From: Clostridia bacterium
GTDB lineage: Bacteria > Bacillota > Clostridia > Christensenellales > Aristaeellaceae
DNA length: 44,357 nucleotides
Assembly: GCA_017459565.1 (NCBI GenBank)
Contig: JAFUCP010000105.1
Coordinates: 1 to 44,357 of the forward strand
Reading direction: 5' to 3'
Below, piece after piece: positions 16,019-24,713 of the stretch. Every line of letters starts with the position of its first letter. The first letter of the stretch is position 1. Position numbers and translations under genes: made by a program. The notes under the pieces were generated by a model that worked only from the letters and a program-made list of their open reading frames with translations, made no database searches and was not told the DNA's origin.

Positions 16019-18325
16019 TCAATCTCCTTCCTTCCAGAACGCGCCCAGCTCCGCCTTCAAATCGCTCATTTTCTTTACGTCCCGCACATCCCAATGGGGC
16101 GGCATCAGAGCGCGGTATTTTTCCTGCCTGTAGCGCATGTCGATCAGCAGCACCACGCCGCGGTCCCGCTCCGTGCGGATCACGCGGCCCGCGGCCTGCA
16201 GCACCCGGCGCAGCCCCGGATAGGTGTAGGCCGCGTCATAGCCGCCGTCGTCCGCGTCGTCCAGCTGCTCCCGCAGGGCCTCGCGCTCAAAGCTGAGCTG
16301 TGGAATCCCCACGGTGACGATGGCCGCGCCGGAGAGCCGGTCCTCCGGTAGATCGACGCCCTCGGCAAACACCCCGCCCAGCACAATGAAGGCGACCAGG
16401 CTCTTTTCCGGCGCGGGCAGAAAGCGCCCGATGAACGCCTGGCGGGCCTTTTCCGGCATGGCGCTCTCCTGGCAAATGGCCTCGTCATAGGGCCACAGCA
16501 GCCGATAGCGCCTGAAAGCCTGCGTCATATACGCATAGGAGGGAAAGCAGGCCAGGTAGTTGCCGGGCCTGGCCTGGGCCATGGCGTGGATGATCTGCGC
16601 CACGGCGCCCAGCGTGCGCTCCCGGTCCTTGGTGCCCACGGCGACCGGCATCCGCAGCACCCGCAGGTTTTCGCGCGGGAACGGCGATTGCAGCTGCAAT
16701 TGCGCGTCCGCCTCCCCGTCCGCGCCCAGCAGCGAGGCATAGTATTCCATGGGCGCGAGCGTGGCGGAGAACAGCGCCGCGCCGCCCACCCTTGAAAGCG
16801 TCTTTTTTATGTATGCCGAAGGATCAAAGCACCATAACCGCACCGACAGGTACCTGTCCTCCGGCGCCATCAGCGCCCGGTAGGCATCGGGAGTGAATCT
16901 TCCGGCGATCCGTGAAAACCACTGCACGTCATATACAAAATCCACAATATCAGGCTCGACGGGCTCCAGCTCGTCCGCGATTTCCGCAAACCGCTTGGCT
17001 GCCAGGGCAATCTCTCCGGGAAGCTCCGAGGCACATTCCTGCTCCGCCTCCCTGCCGTCCAGGACCCGGAGCAGCTCTCCCATCAGCTTGACCATGGGGC
17101 TGTCGTCGCCCTCAAAGCGCCTTGCGAGGCTTCGAAGCTCCGCCAGCCGCTTGCCGGAAAGCTCCGCCGAGAGCATGTCCCTGGCCCGGTCCGCCAGGTT
17201 GTGGGCCTCGTCCACCAGCAGCCCCACCCTGGATTTGGAGTCAAAGTAGCGCTTTAAGCGGACCCTGGGATCGAAGACATAATTGTAATCGCAGATGACC
17301 ACGTCGGCCGTCTCCGATATGTCCAACGACAGTTCAAAGGGGCAAAGCTCATGCCGCAGAGCCAGGCTCCGAACGGCCTCCGCGTCCAGCTGCTCCACAT
17401 GCATGGCCTCCCGCAGCGCCTCCCGCCGCCGGTCATAGTAGCCCGCCGCGTAGGGGCAGCCCATGCAGTCCTGCTTTTCCAGCAGGCAGACCTTTTCCTT
17501 GGCTGTGATCGTCAGACCGCGGATCGCAAGCCCCCTTTCCCGCATCAGCGCCAGGGCGTCCTCCGCGGCCCTGCGGCCCGTGGTCCGGGCGGTGAGATAA
17601 AATATCGACGTCACATGTCCCTCGCCCAGCGCCTTGAGCGCGCCAAACAGGGAGGCCGCCGTCTTGCCGATGCCCGTGGGCGCTTCAATCAGCGCGTTCG
17701 CGTGCCGCTTCATGGCCCTGTAGACCGCGCCGGCCATCTCCCGCTGGCCGTCCCGGTAGGCCTCGAAGGGAAAGGTCAGCTCATCCAGCGTCGGCTTTGA
17801 AAGCTCCTTCCAGTCGTCCACCGTCGCAATCCACGCAAGGTAGGGCCGCGCGTAGGCCATCAGGCGCTCTTCAAGCTCCCAGGCGTTGTAATCCTCGCTA
17901 TATTCCCGCTTTTTGCCGTCCAGCCGCGCGTAGGTCAGCCGCACCTCGGCCCGCTGCGCACCTGTATTCATGCACAGCAGCGCCGCGTAAATCTCTCCCT
18001 GCGCCCAGTGGGCCGGATAGTCGTATTTTAGTATGCCGCCCGGGTCTCTGACCGTGGTCTTGATCTCCAGCACACGCACCAACTCGCGGTCCGTGTAGAC
18101 AGCATCGGCGCGCCCGTGAACACGCAATACGCGCCCGTCGATGGGAATGTCCCTGGAAACGGGCGTCTCCGCCCGCCAGCTGGAGGGCAGCAGCTCCTGG
18201 AGCGCCTGATGGCCGCGAACCCCGTCGCGCATCTGCGCGGCAGCCCGGGCCGCGGGGATCAGATCGCCCTTTTCAAAGGCGAATTCAGCGAGCGCGCGAA
18301 CGCTGACCGAATGGATTTTTTGCAT
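16019..18325 (-). CDS. Fused PD-(D/E)XK nuclease and Fe-S XPD/Rad3-type DNA helicase
   Basis: Residues 1-170 form a RecB/Cas4-like nuclease: GRAD (71-74), then VLEIKT with E87 and K89, then a QxxxY motif (Q109, Y113). From about 185 on it is a superfamily 2 Rad3/DinG-type helicase with Walker A EAPTGIGKT (214-222), four cysteines placed to hold a 4Fe-4S cluster (C280, C287, C290, C328), DEAH (372-375) and a C-terminal helicase block ending in QAAGRVIRTERDRG. The total of 768 residues matches similar nuclease-helicase proteins in Firmicutes, which are uncharacterised. A role in DNA repair or processing of branched DNA is inferred. GGAAGGAGG lies seven bases before the ATG. It is divergent from manA and monocistronic. 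Confidence 0.9.
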   Translation of the reverse strand: MQKIHSVSVRALAEFAFEKGDLIPAARAAAQMRDGVRGHQALQELLPSSWRAETPVSRDIPIDGRVLRVHGRADAVYTDRELVRVLEIKTTVRDPGGILKYDYPAHWAQGEIYAALLCMNTGAQRAEVRLTYARLDGKKREYSEDYNAWELEERLMAYARPYLAWIATVDDWKELSKPTLDELTFPFEAYRDGQREMAGAVYRAMKRHANALIEAPTGIGKTAASLFGALKALGEGHVTSIFYLTARTTGRRAAEDALALMRERGLAIRGLTITAKEKVCLLEKQDCMGCPYAAGYYDRRREALREAMHVEQLDAEAVRSLALRHELCPFELSLDISETADVVICDYNYVFDPRVRLKRYFDSKSRVGLLVDEAHNLADRARDMLSAELSGKRLAELRSLARRFEGDDSPMVKLMGELLRVLDGREAEQECASELPGEIALAAKRFAEIADELEPVEPDIVDFVYDVQWFSRIAGRFTPDAYRALMAPEDRYLSVRLWCFDPSAYIKKTLSRVGGAALFSATLAPMEYYASLLGADGEADAQLQLQSPFPRENLRVLRMPVAVGTKDRERTLGAVAQIIHAMAQARPGNYLACFPSYAYMTQAFRRYRLLWPYDEAICQESAMPEKARQAFIGRFLPAPEKSLVAFIVLGGVFAEGVDLPEDRLSGAAIVTVGIPQLSFEREALREQLDDADDGGYDAAYTYPGLRRVLQAAGRVIRTERDRGVVLLIDMRYRQEKYRALMPPHWDVRDVKKMSDLKAELGAFWKEGD

Positions 18326-18341
18326 AGCGGCCCTCCTTCCC

Positions 18342-18370
18342 TTGACATAGCGGCAACATCATGTTACATT
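18342..18370 (+). promoter_or_regulatory. Promoter of the manA operon
   Basis: TTGACA (18342-18347), 17 bases, then TACATT (18365-18370) preceded by TGT. The leader would be about 115 bases. A second possible -10 (TATAAT, 18402-18407) overlaps the divergent helicase promoter but lacks a good -35. Confidence 0.6.
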
Positions 18371-18399
18371 ATGAGTGTCTGGGATTGCATTGTATTTAC

Positions 18400-18428
18400 A
18401 GTATAATCCACACAGGCAGCTTTTGCAA
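18400..18428 (-). promoter_or_regulatory. Sigma-A promoter of the nuclease-helicase gene
   Basis: The minus strand reads TTGCAA (18428-18423), 17 bases, then TATACT (18405-18400). It lies within the predicted leader of manA on the other strand, so the two divergent transcripts overlap. Confidence 0.78.
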
Positions 18429-18441
18429 GGGCGCGTTATTG

Positions 18442-18456
18442 CGGGACAGCGTCCCG
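18442..18456 (+). other. Hairpin in the manA leader
   Basis: A CGGGAC / GTCCCG stem with an AGC loop sits about 20 bases upstream of the GAAGGAGG site at 18475-18482. Partly complementary flanks (GGGCGCGTT and AACGCCC) could extend the stem. No T-run follows, so it is not a terminator. Confidence 0.4.
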
Positions 18457-18491
18457 AAAACGCCCCTGCGACACGAAGGAGGATGTGAAAG

Positions 18492-19505
18492 ATGAATTTA
18501 TATCCACTTTTGATGGCTCCCAGCTTCCGTCACGGCGAAGAGACGCCCTGGGGCGGACACAACCTGCGCGACGCGCTGATGAAGGACGCGCCCGAGGACG
18601 CCACCGGCGAGAGCCTGGAAATTTCGGCTCTGCCGGGGCACGAGAGCATGGTTTCCAACGGTCAGCACGCGGGCAAATCCCTCTCTCGCATGGTAGAGCT
18701 TTGGGGCGAGGCGTTGACCGGCCCCACCGACGGCGAATTTCCACTGCTGCTGAAGCTTCTGGATACGCAGACGGCGCTGTCCGTTCAGGTTCATCCCGGC
18801 GACGCCTATGCCGCCAGGCATGAGGGCAAGCGGGGCAAGAGCGAGGCATGGATCATCCTCAACGCAGAGCCTGGCGCAAGGATCGTCTACGGCGTCGAAA
18901 CCGGGGACGAGCCGCTTGAAAAGGTGATTTCCGAAGGACGGCTGGAGGACTGCCTGCGCTGGAAGAACGTGCTTCCCGGCGACGTATACTACATCCCGGA
19001 CGGTATGCTGCACGCCCTGGGCGAGGGCATACTCTGCTATGAAATCCAGCAGTCCAGCGACGTAACCTACCGTTTCTGGGACTGGGGCCGTCTCGACAGT
19101 CAGGGCCGCGCCAGGGAGCTTCACGTGGAAAAGGCGCTGGAGGTTTGCCGGCCTGAGCTGAAGCTTGAAAAGCAGGAGGGCACCACCGTGCTGTGCAAGG
19201 GCGGCAGCCGCACCTATTACATCTCCGACAACCACTTTGAGCTGTGCCGTCTGAACCTGTCCGGCACGATGCCGCTGGAGAGCGGGCGTATGCTGTTTTT
19301 GACCCCCCTGAGCCCCTGTGTGCTGCGCTGGAGCGACGGAGAGATGGAGCTGAACGGCTTCGACAGCGTGTTGGTGCCCGCCGCGCTGGAGGGTGTCGCG
19401 CTTGAAGGGAATACCAAGGTGCTGATGTCCAGCCTGCCGAACCGTCCCGCCCTGATCCAGGAGCTGGGATACCGCGCCGAAAACGTCGCGGGGCTGACCG
19501 ACTGA
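18492..19505 (+). CDS. manA: Class I mannose-6-phosphate isomerase
   Basis: The enzyme interconverts mannose-6-phosphate and fructose-6-phosphate, linking mannose use and mannosyl donors to glycolysis. The cupin zinc ligands are visible: QVHPGD with H101, KSEAW with E118, and the second histidine H174 in IPDGMLHALGEG. The start region SFRHGEETPWGG is typical. At 337 residues it resembles the short Firmicutes form. GAAGGAGG stands nine bases before the ATG. Only 47 bases separate it from the corC-like gene, and no promoter is seen there, so the two are probably co-transcribed. Confidence 0.93.
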   Translation: MNLYPLLMAPSFRHGEETPWGGHNLRDALMKDAPEDATGESLEISALPGHESMVSNGQHAGKSLSRMVELWGEALTGPTDGEFPLLLKLLDTQTALSVQVHPGDAYAARHEGKRGKSEAWIILNAEPGARIVYGVETGDEPLEKVISEGRLEDCLRWKNVLPGDVYYIPDGMLHALGEGILCYEIQQSSDVTYRFWDWGRLDSQGRARELHVEKALEVCRPELKLEKQEGTTVLCKGGSRTYYISDNHFELCRLNLSGTMPLESGRMLFLTPLSPCVLRWSDGEMELNGFDSVLVPAALEGVALEGNTKVLMSSLPNRPALIQELGYRAENVAGLTD

Positions 19506-19552
19506 CGCCCTTTGCGACCTACCGACCGATTGAAGGAGAGTGACAGTCCTTA

Positions 19553-20794
19553 ATGGACGGCAACGCTGCGTTGATAATCACGCTGATCGCGCTCGTCGCG
19601 TTTTCAGCCTTCTTCTCTGCCTCTGAGACCGCTTATACCAGCCTCAACCGCGCGCGGCTCAAAAACATGGCCAACGGCGGAAACCGTCGCGCGGCCCGGG
19701 CGCTGGCGCTGGCGGAAGACTATGACAGGCTGATCTCCGGCATATTGGTCGGCAACAACATCGTCAATATACTGTCCGCGTCGCTGGCGACGGTTCTGTT
19801 TGTGAACCTGATCGGCGGCGCGGGCGTCTCCGTCTCCACGGCGGTCATGACCGTGGTGGTGTTGATGTTCGGTGAAATTGCCCCGAAGAGCATCGCAAAG
19901 GAGCATCCGGAGCAGGTCGCGCTCACCTTTTACCCGCTGTTGAGCTTCATATTGAAGCTGCTCACCCCCATCAGCTTCCTGACGGGCTGCTGGCAAAAGC
20001 TGGTGTATCGGATCTTCAAGCCCTCCGACGACAGGGGCATCACCGAGGAGGAACTTATCACCATCGTTGAGGAGGCCGAAAATGAGGGCGAGATCGACGA
20101 GCATGAGAGCGAGCTGATCCGCTCCGCCATCGAATTCAACGACCTGACCGCCGAGGACATTCTCACCCCGCGGGTAAAGCTCAACGCCGTGGAGCTGCAC
20201 GACAGCCTCGACGACATTGCCAGGGTCTTCGAGGAGAGCGGTCGCTCCCGCATCCCGGTGTACGAGGACGAAATCGACAACATCGTGGGCATCCTCCACG
20301 AAAAGGACTTCTACCGGCTTCGGAACAAGACCTCCCTTAGGGACATGATGACCAAGCCCCTGTGCGTCGTGCCCTCCACCCAACTGGGCGTGCTGTTGAA
20401 GCTGCTGCAGCGGACGAAAAACCACATGGCCGTGGTGGTGGACGAATACGGCGGCGTCGCCGGCATCGTCACGATGGAGGACATTCTCGAGGAGCTGGTC
20501 GGGGAAATCTGGGATGAGCATGACGAGGTCGTGGAGGACATTGTCCGGCTTGACGACGGCCGCTGGCGGGTATCCGGCAGTGCCAGCCTGGACGATCTGC
20601 GCGAGGTGTTCCCCATCGGCGAGGACTTTGATTCCGTCACGGTCAACGGATGGGTGCTGGAGGTATTCGGCCGTTTTCCCAAGGCCAGGGACCACTTCGA
20701 CTACAAGGGGCTGCGCGTCACCGTGGAGCGCGTCTCCCGCAAGCGGGTCGAATGGATATCCATTGAAAAGCAGGGCGAACCGCTCTCAAAGTAA
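19553..20794 (+). CDS. CorC/HlyC (CNNM) family CBS-domain membrane protein
   Basis: The 413 residues hold an N-terminal CNNM/DUF21 membrane domain (about 1-150, with [20 protein letters not shown] and [11 protein letters not shown]), a pair of CBS domains (about 200-330, with DILTPR and [25 protein letters not shown]) and a C-terminal CorC_HlyC domain (about 340-405). CNNM/CorC proteins bind ATP and Mg2+ and take part in magnesium efflux or homeostasis; the old hemolysin label is misleading. The AAGGAG site is 14 bases before the ATG, unusually far. An in-frame TGA at 19541 rules out any earlier start, so 19553 stands. Likely in an operon with manA. Confidence 0.9.
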   Translation: MDGNAALIITLIALVAFSAFFSASETAYTSLNRARLKNMANGGNRRAARALALAEDYDRLISGILVGNNIVNILSASLATVLFVNLIGGAGVSVSTAVMTVVVLMFGEIAPKSIAKEHPEQVALTFYPLLSFILKLLTPISFLTGCWQKLVYRIFKPSDDRGITEEELITIVEEAENEGEIDEHESELIRSAIEFNDLTAEDILTPRVKLNAVELHDSLDDIARVFEESGRSRIPVYEDEIDNIVGILHEKDFYRLRNKTSLRDMMTKPLCVVPSTQLGVLLKLLQRTKNHMAVVVDEYGGVAGIVTMEDILEELVGEIWDEHDEVVEDIVRLDDGRWRVSGSASLDDLREVFPIGEDFDSVTVNGWVLEVFGRFPKARDHFDYKGLRVTVERVSRKRVEWISIEKQGEPLSK

Positions 20795-20809
20795 TCAAAG
20801 TCGCAGCAA

Positions 20810-20955
20810 GCGGTTGCAGGGATTTTTCCCGGCACTAAATGACCGCATTTTCCAGGCGATGACAATGCGGCAAGCAAAAATCCCCGCCATGTTCTTTCGG
20901 CAGGGATTTTTGCGTTTGCGTACTTTGTCAGCGGTCTGAGCGGTTGCAGGGATTT
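20810..20955 (+). repeat. 16-bp direct repeat flanking the terminator region after the corC-like gene
   Basis: The same 16 bases (GCGGTTGCAGGGATTT) occur at 20810-20825 and 20940-20955. A shorter copy of the core (CAGGGATTT) lies between them at 20901-20909. The repeats share arms with the two hairpins here, so the stretch looks like a duplicated terminator unit. Confidence 0.7.
20874..20913. terminator. Bidirectional hairpin terminator after the corC-like gene
   Basis: GCAAAAATCCC (20874-20884) pairs with GGGATTTTTGC (20903-20913); GCC and GGC extend the stem inside. The A-run on the left and T-run on the right allow action in both directions between two convergent genes. Confidence 0.75.
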
Positions 20956-20972
20956 CCCCCGCAACCGCTTTT
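20940..20972 (+). terminator. Second hairpin terminator
   Basis: GCGGTTGC (20940-20947) pairs with GCAACCGC (20961-20968), with GGG/CCC inside, followed by TTTT. It backs up the hairpin 30 bases upstream. Confidence 0.7.
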
Positions 20973-20994
20973 CGATGTCAGATGATCGTTTCGG

Positions 20995-23085
20995 TCATTC
21001 TACCACGTTTACGGTGATGGTGGCCTTCTTTTTGTTGTAGGTCATGACGGTGATCTTCGCCTTGCCCTTCTTGAGCGCCGCGACAAAGCCGTTTGTGTCC
21101 ACCGCAGCCACGGCGGGTTTACTGCTCTTCCAGGTCAGCGCGCTCTGGGCCGTTGCCGGGCTCATTTCAGGCAAAAGCTGCACGCCCTCGCCCATCTTGA
21201 GCGTGATGGCCTTGCCCTGGGCGATGGCGATGCCCAGCGGCTTGTTGGGGTCCACCACGGTGACGGTGATCGCGGCCTTCTTCTTGTTTTGGGTGGTGAC
21301 GGTGATCTTCGCCTTGCCCTCGGCCAAAGGCGTTACGACGCCGCCCGCATCCACCGTGGCCACCTTCGTCTTGCTGCTCTTCCATGTCAGCGTGGCCCGG
21401 GCCGTCTCGGGAGCCAGCGTCACAAACAGCTGTACGGGCTGGCCCACATTGAGGGTGATGCTCTTGCCCTGCACGATGCTCACGCCCGTGGGCTTGTAGG
21501 GATCCGCCACCTGAACGGTGAACGTGGCCTTTTTCTTGTTGGCGGTGGTGACGGTGATCTTCGCCTTGCCCTCGGCTACGGCGACGACCAGGCCATTTGC
21601 GTCCACGCTGGCCACGGCGGGCTTGGAGGACTTGTAGCCGCTGACCGTCCAACCCTGGGTTTGCGCGAATTCAGGAACAATCACGCACTGCCCACCCACG
21701 TTTGCGGTCATGTAGCCGTTGTCCTTCTCTTTTGACAGCACGATCTGCGGTATGGTCAGCGCGGGAATCGGCTGCTGGGGAACCAGTACCATGCCGCACA
21801 CGGCGCAATGGCTTCCCTCGGTCAAGCCGTTGACCCCGTAGCCAGGAGCGTAGCCCGCGTCATAAACCGGGGTGTGTCCGGGGCCCGGAATGTGCTGCTG
21901 GGCAACCAGCACCGCGTTGCATACGGAGCAATGGCTCCCCTCGGTCAAGCCGTTTTTGTCGCAGCTGGGGGCATAGCCCGCGTCGGTCACGACGGTATGA
22001 CCGGTGGCGGGAATGGGCTGCTGGGCGACCAGCACCGTTTCGCACTTGGCGCAATGGGAGCCTTCGGTCAAACCGTTTTCAGTGCAGCTGGGAGCATAGC
22101 CATAATCAGTGGTGGGAGCATGTTCGGTTATGCTGACCGGGATCCCGTTTTCATTTGCCCATCCCTGGGCATAGCTGCCGCAGGGCGTGGCGATCACAAT
22201 GTTCAAGGGCTTGTATATTTCGTCCTCGTGCCAGTATCTCCAGTCGTTGAACGCATATTCCCCGATGAAGCTCACGCTGGCGGGGATCGTCACGGCTTCG
22301 AAGGCCCAGCAATCCCCGAAGGCATTGGGGCCGATGCTCTGCAGACTCTGCGGTAACACCGGCTGCTTGAGGCTGAAGCAGCGGCAGAACGCTCCTTCCC
22401 CGATTTCCACAAGGGTGCTGGGGAAGGTAATCTCCTCAAGCTCCGCGCAGCCATAAAAGGCGTAATCTGAAATCGAGGAGATGCCCTCGGGAATATCAAT
22501 GCGCTTCAGCTTTTCGCAGGCATTGAACGCGTCGGTGCCCAGATAGGTCAGCGTCGACGGAAGCGATATTCCGATCAGGCTTTCGCAACATTCAAAGGCA
22601 TATTTGTCTATCTCGGTCAGCCCTTCGGGCAGCGCAACGCTCTGCATGTGCGTGCAAAAAGCAAACGTGCTTTCACCGATGGCAGTTACGCCCTGGGGAA
22701 CAACAACGCTGTTGATGGTCTCAAACCCGTAAAACGCCTCTTTTGCGATGCTCGTCACCCCGTCGGGGATAACCACGTCGCCGCCCTGGCCAATGTACTT
22801 GAGCAGTACGCCGTCTACAATGTAAAAATCTTCGGGGACAGAGGCCATGGGCGCGGCCTCCGGGGACAGGACTGTCGTTTCAACCGCGTCCTGCCAAACG
22901 CCATCGGAACCGCCGACAGGCTCATCGGGCAGAAGCTCATCCCCGCCGAGGGCAAATTCCTCGGCCTCCGGGACCGCCTCGTCCATCGGCGCGGCAAATT
23001 CCGGCTGCGCTTCCGCCGTGGCGCCGCAAACCGACAGGATACACGCTGTCAGGACAACCAACAGCTTCAGCCATATCCTCTTCAT
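20995..23085 (-). CDS. Secreted leucine-rich-repeat (BspA type) surface protein with three Ig-like (Big_2) domains
   Basis: A signal peptide (about 1-25) is followed by an acidic Glu/Pro-rich stretch. Next are about eight BspA-type LRR units (about 90-290; repeating xxAFxxCxxLxxIxIPxxL). Then come three 41-residue Cys-containing repeats (GYAP..NGLTEGSHC.xC...AQQPIP). The end is three Big_2 Ig-like domains (about 440-696), each with a WKSSKPAVAxVD core and an EGKAKITV end. There is no LPXTG motif or S-layer domain, so how it stays on the surface is unclear. Such proteins are common in gut Firmicutes and are thought to bind host or other surfaces; that is inference. The second ATG (23085) was chosen because GGAGG sits seven bases before it, against one base for 23091. 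Confidence 0.9.
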   Translation of the reverse strand: MKRIWLKLLVVLTACILSVCGATAEAQPEFAAPMDEAVPEAEEFALGGDELLPDEPVGGSDGVWQDAVETTVLSPEAAPMASVPEDFYIVDGVLLKYIGQGGDVVIPDGVTSIAKEAFYGFETINSVVVPQGVTAIGESTFAFCTHMQSVALPEGLTEIDKYAFECCESLIGISLPSTLTYLGTDAFNACEKLKRIDIPEGISSISDYAFYGCAELEEITFPSTLVEIGEGAFCRCFSLKQPVLPQSLQSIGPNAFGDCWAFEAVTIPASVSFIGEYAFNDWRYWHEDEIYKPLNIVIATPCGSYAQGWANENGIPVSITEHAPTTDYGYAPSCTENGLTEGSHCAKCETVLVAQQPIPATGHTVVTDAGYAPSCDKNGLTEGSHCSVCNAVLVAQQHIPGPGHTPVYDAGYAPGYGVNGLTEGSHCAVCGMVLVPQQPIPALTIPQIVLSKEKDNGYMTANVGGQCVIVPEFAQTQGWTVSGYKSSKPAVASVDANGLVVAVAEGKAKITVTTANKKKATFTVQVADPYKPTGVSIVQGKSITLNVGQPVQLFVTLAPETARATLTWKSSKTKVATVDAGGVVTPLAEGKAKITVTTQNKKKAAITVTVVDPNKPLGIAIAQGKAITLKMGEGVQLLPEMSPATAQSALTWKSSKPAVAAVDTNGFVAALKKGKAKITVMTYNKKKATITVNVVE
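21757..22101 (-). repeat. Three 123-bp tandem repeats inside the surface-protein gene
   Basis: Units 22101-21979, 21978-21856 and 21855 to about 21757 each encode the 41-residue Cys-pair repeat. The GYAP start of each unit recurs exactly 123 bases apart. The third unit has lost the SC after GYAP and is shorter. Repeats of this kind can expand or shrink by recombination. Confidence 0.85.
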
Positions 23086-23106
23086 ATTCATCCCTCCATT
23101 TTTTGC

Positions 23107-23149
23107 AAGAATCAGCCATCACACAGTGCCGGCTGATTCTTACACTGTG
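23107..23149 (-). promoter_or_regulatory. Two interleaved inverted repeats in the surface-protein mRNA leader
   Basis: An 11-bp pair (23107-23117 with 23131-23141) and a 7-bp pair (23122-23128 with 23143-23149) are interleaved. They could form either alternative hairpins or a pseudoknot in the RNA. The predicted transcript start is about 23149, so the leader begins with the first arm, and the last arm ends about ten bases before the GGAGG. This may be a translation-control element or a DNA operator. Confidence 0.5.
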
Positions 23150-23155
23150 ACAATA

Positions 23156-23184
23156 ATTATACAACATTTTCCACGGCATTTCAA
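23156..23184 (-). promoter_or_regulatory. Sigma-A promoter of the surface-protein gene
   Basis: The minus strand reads TTGAAA (23184-23179), 17 bases, then TATAAT (23161-23156). Confidence 0.85.
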
Positions 23185-23223
23185 CCTTGTTTTCCAATGC
23201 AAGAGCTGTATGGGTTTATGATA

Positions 23224-24609
23224 TCAGAACTTGTCCCCGCTGAGCATTGGGTTCCACTTGCCGTTTTTATAATGAATGGCAAAAAGCACGCACAAAAGGA
23301 TGTTATGGGCGATCATGGCGCCCCAGGCGGCGGTTAGGCCGAAGCCCAGCACCCGAACCATGATCACCGTGCCCAGCACCCGCACGCCCCACATGCCCAG
23401 GACATTGCAGCCGAAGGCATACATGGTGTCCCCCACGCCCATGAAGATGCCCTCCAGCACCACGGCGATGCCGTACAGCGGCTCTGTGACGGCCACCATG
23501 CGCAGCACCGTGCTGCCCAGGCGGATGACCTGTTCGTCCGGGGTAAACATGGCCATCATGCGCGGCGCGAGGCAGAACAAAACCGCGCCGGATACCGCCA
23601 TCAGCGCAGGCTCCAATATCAGCAGCGTGCGGGTGATGGACTTCATATAGGCCTGATCCTTCATGCCGCTCGCGTTGCCGGAGAGAGTCGCCGCTGCGGT
23701 CTGTATGCCATAGGCGGGGATATAAAAGGCGGATTCGGCGGTATTGGCGATGGAATGGGCCGCCGTCGCCACCGTGCCGATGGAGTTGATCACCGATGCG
23801 AAGGCCACATAACCAAAGGAGGTCCCGAAGCGCTGGAGCGCCGCAGGCAGCGCCACCTTGAGACAGGGCTTCATGATGCGCCAGTCGGGCCTGAGGCTCT
23901 GTCCTCTGGGCGATATGCGCGGGTGCCGCCAGAGGGCGACGGTCATGGTCACGCCGCCCACGGCAAAGCCCGCCGCCGTGCCTATGGCCGCGCCCACCAC
24001 GCCCAGGCCCGCTCCGGGCACGCGCAGTGTAAGCCCCAGCAGGGACAGATCCCGGGCAGGATAGATGAGCAGGTAGTTCAGCGCCACGTTCACCGCGTTC
24101 ATCAACAGATTGACCTTCATGGGCGTGCGGGTATCCCCCGAGGCGCGCAGCACCGTGCCGAAGATCACCGACGCGGCGCGGAACACCATGGGCAGATAGA
24201 TGATAAAGAAATACCGGGATGCCATGGGCCGGATCGCCTCGTCCGCGTTCATCCAGCCGGGAATGAGGGGGCTGAGCGAAAGGGTGACGGCGGTGAAGGC
24301 CAAGCCTGCCGCCAGCGCCGCGAACACCGACTGTGCCACAGCCCGGGCGGCGTTTTCATAGCGCTTCGCGCCGTATTCCCGTGCAATAAAGGCCAGAAAG
24401 CCGATGCCCAGAGCCGAAAGCGAGCTGCCCACCAGCCAGTTGATGGTGGTCGTCGCGCCAACCGCCGCCGTCGCCTCCGCGCCCAGGCGGCCCACCATGG
24501 CAGAGTCCACATATTGCGCGGTCACCTGGAGCATCTGCTCCAGCATCGTGGGCCATGCCAGCGCCAGCACGATCCACAGCGTGGACAGATTCTTCCCTTT
24601 TGTATCCAA
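23224..24609 (-). CDS. MATE-family efflux transporter
   Basis: The 461-residue integral membrane protein has twelve predicted segments in two MATE halves. The first half holds WPTMLEQMLQVTAQYVDSAMVGRLG, an arrangement typical of the NorM/DinF-type family, and FGTVLRASGDTRTP. These exporters use Na+ or H+ gradients to expel cationic drugs or metabolites; the substrate here is unknown. The start codon is TTG at 24609, with AAAGGAG eight bases before it; no in-frame ATG is nearby. The gene has its own consensus promoter and is divergent from fucO. A second MATE gene lies at 26083-27462, but the two are only distantly alike. Confidence 0.93.
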   Translation of the reverse strand: MDTKGKNLSTLWIVLALAWPTMLEQMLQVTAQYVDSAMVGRLGAEATAAVGATTTINWLVGSSLSALGIGFLAFIAREYGAKRYENAARAVAQSVFAALAAGLAFTAVTLSLSPLIPGWMNADEAIRPMASRYFFIIYLPMVFRAASVIFGTVLRASGDTRTPMKVNLLMNAVNVALNYLLIYPARDLSLLGLTLRVPGAGLGVVGAAIGTAAGFAVGGVTMTVALWRHPRISPRGQSLRPDWRIMKPCLKVALPAALQRFGTSFGYVAFASVINSIGTVATAAHSIANTAESAFYIPAYGIQTAAATLSGNASGMKDQAYMKSITRTLLILEPALMAVSGAVLFCLAPRMMAMFTPDEQVIRLGSTVLRMVAVTEPLYGIAVVLEGIFMGVGDTMYAFGCNVLGMWGVRVLGTVIMVRVLGFGLTAAWGAMIAHNILLCVLFAIHYKNGKWNPMLSGDKF

Positions 24610-24641
24610 AGTCCCCGCTCCTTTGCGTTTTCCGAAGAATG

Positions 24642-24670
24642 ATTATACCATGTCCGGGGCAAAATGGCAA
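24642..24670 (-). promoter_or_regulatory. Sigma-A promoter of the first MATE gene
   Basis: The minus strand reads TTGCCA (24670-24665), 17 bases, then TATAAT (24647-24642). Confidence 0.85.
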
Positions 24671-24713
24671 TGTGATTGCGTAGAATAATGCACAGGGTTG
24701 CCGGAATTCTGTC

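Noticed and set aside
21757-22101. Possible CRISPR-like repeat array
   Set aside because: The 123-bp period is a coding repeat in frame with the surface protein, with no spacer-repeat structure.
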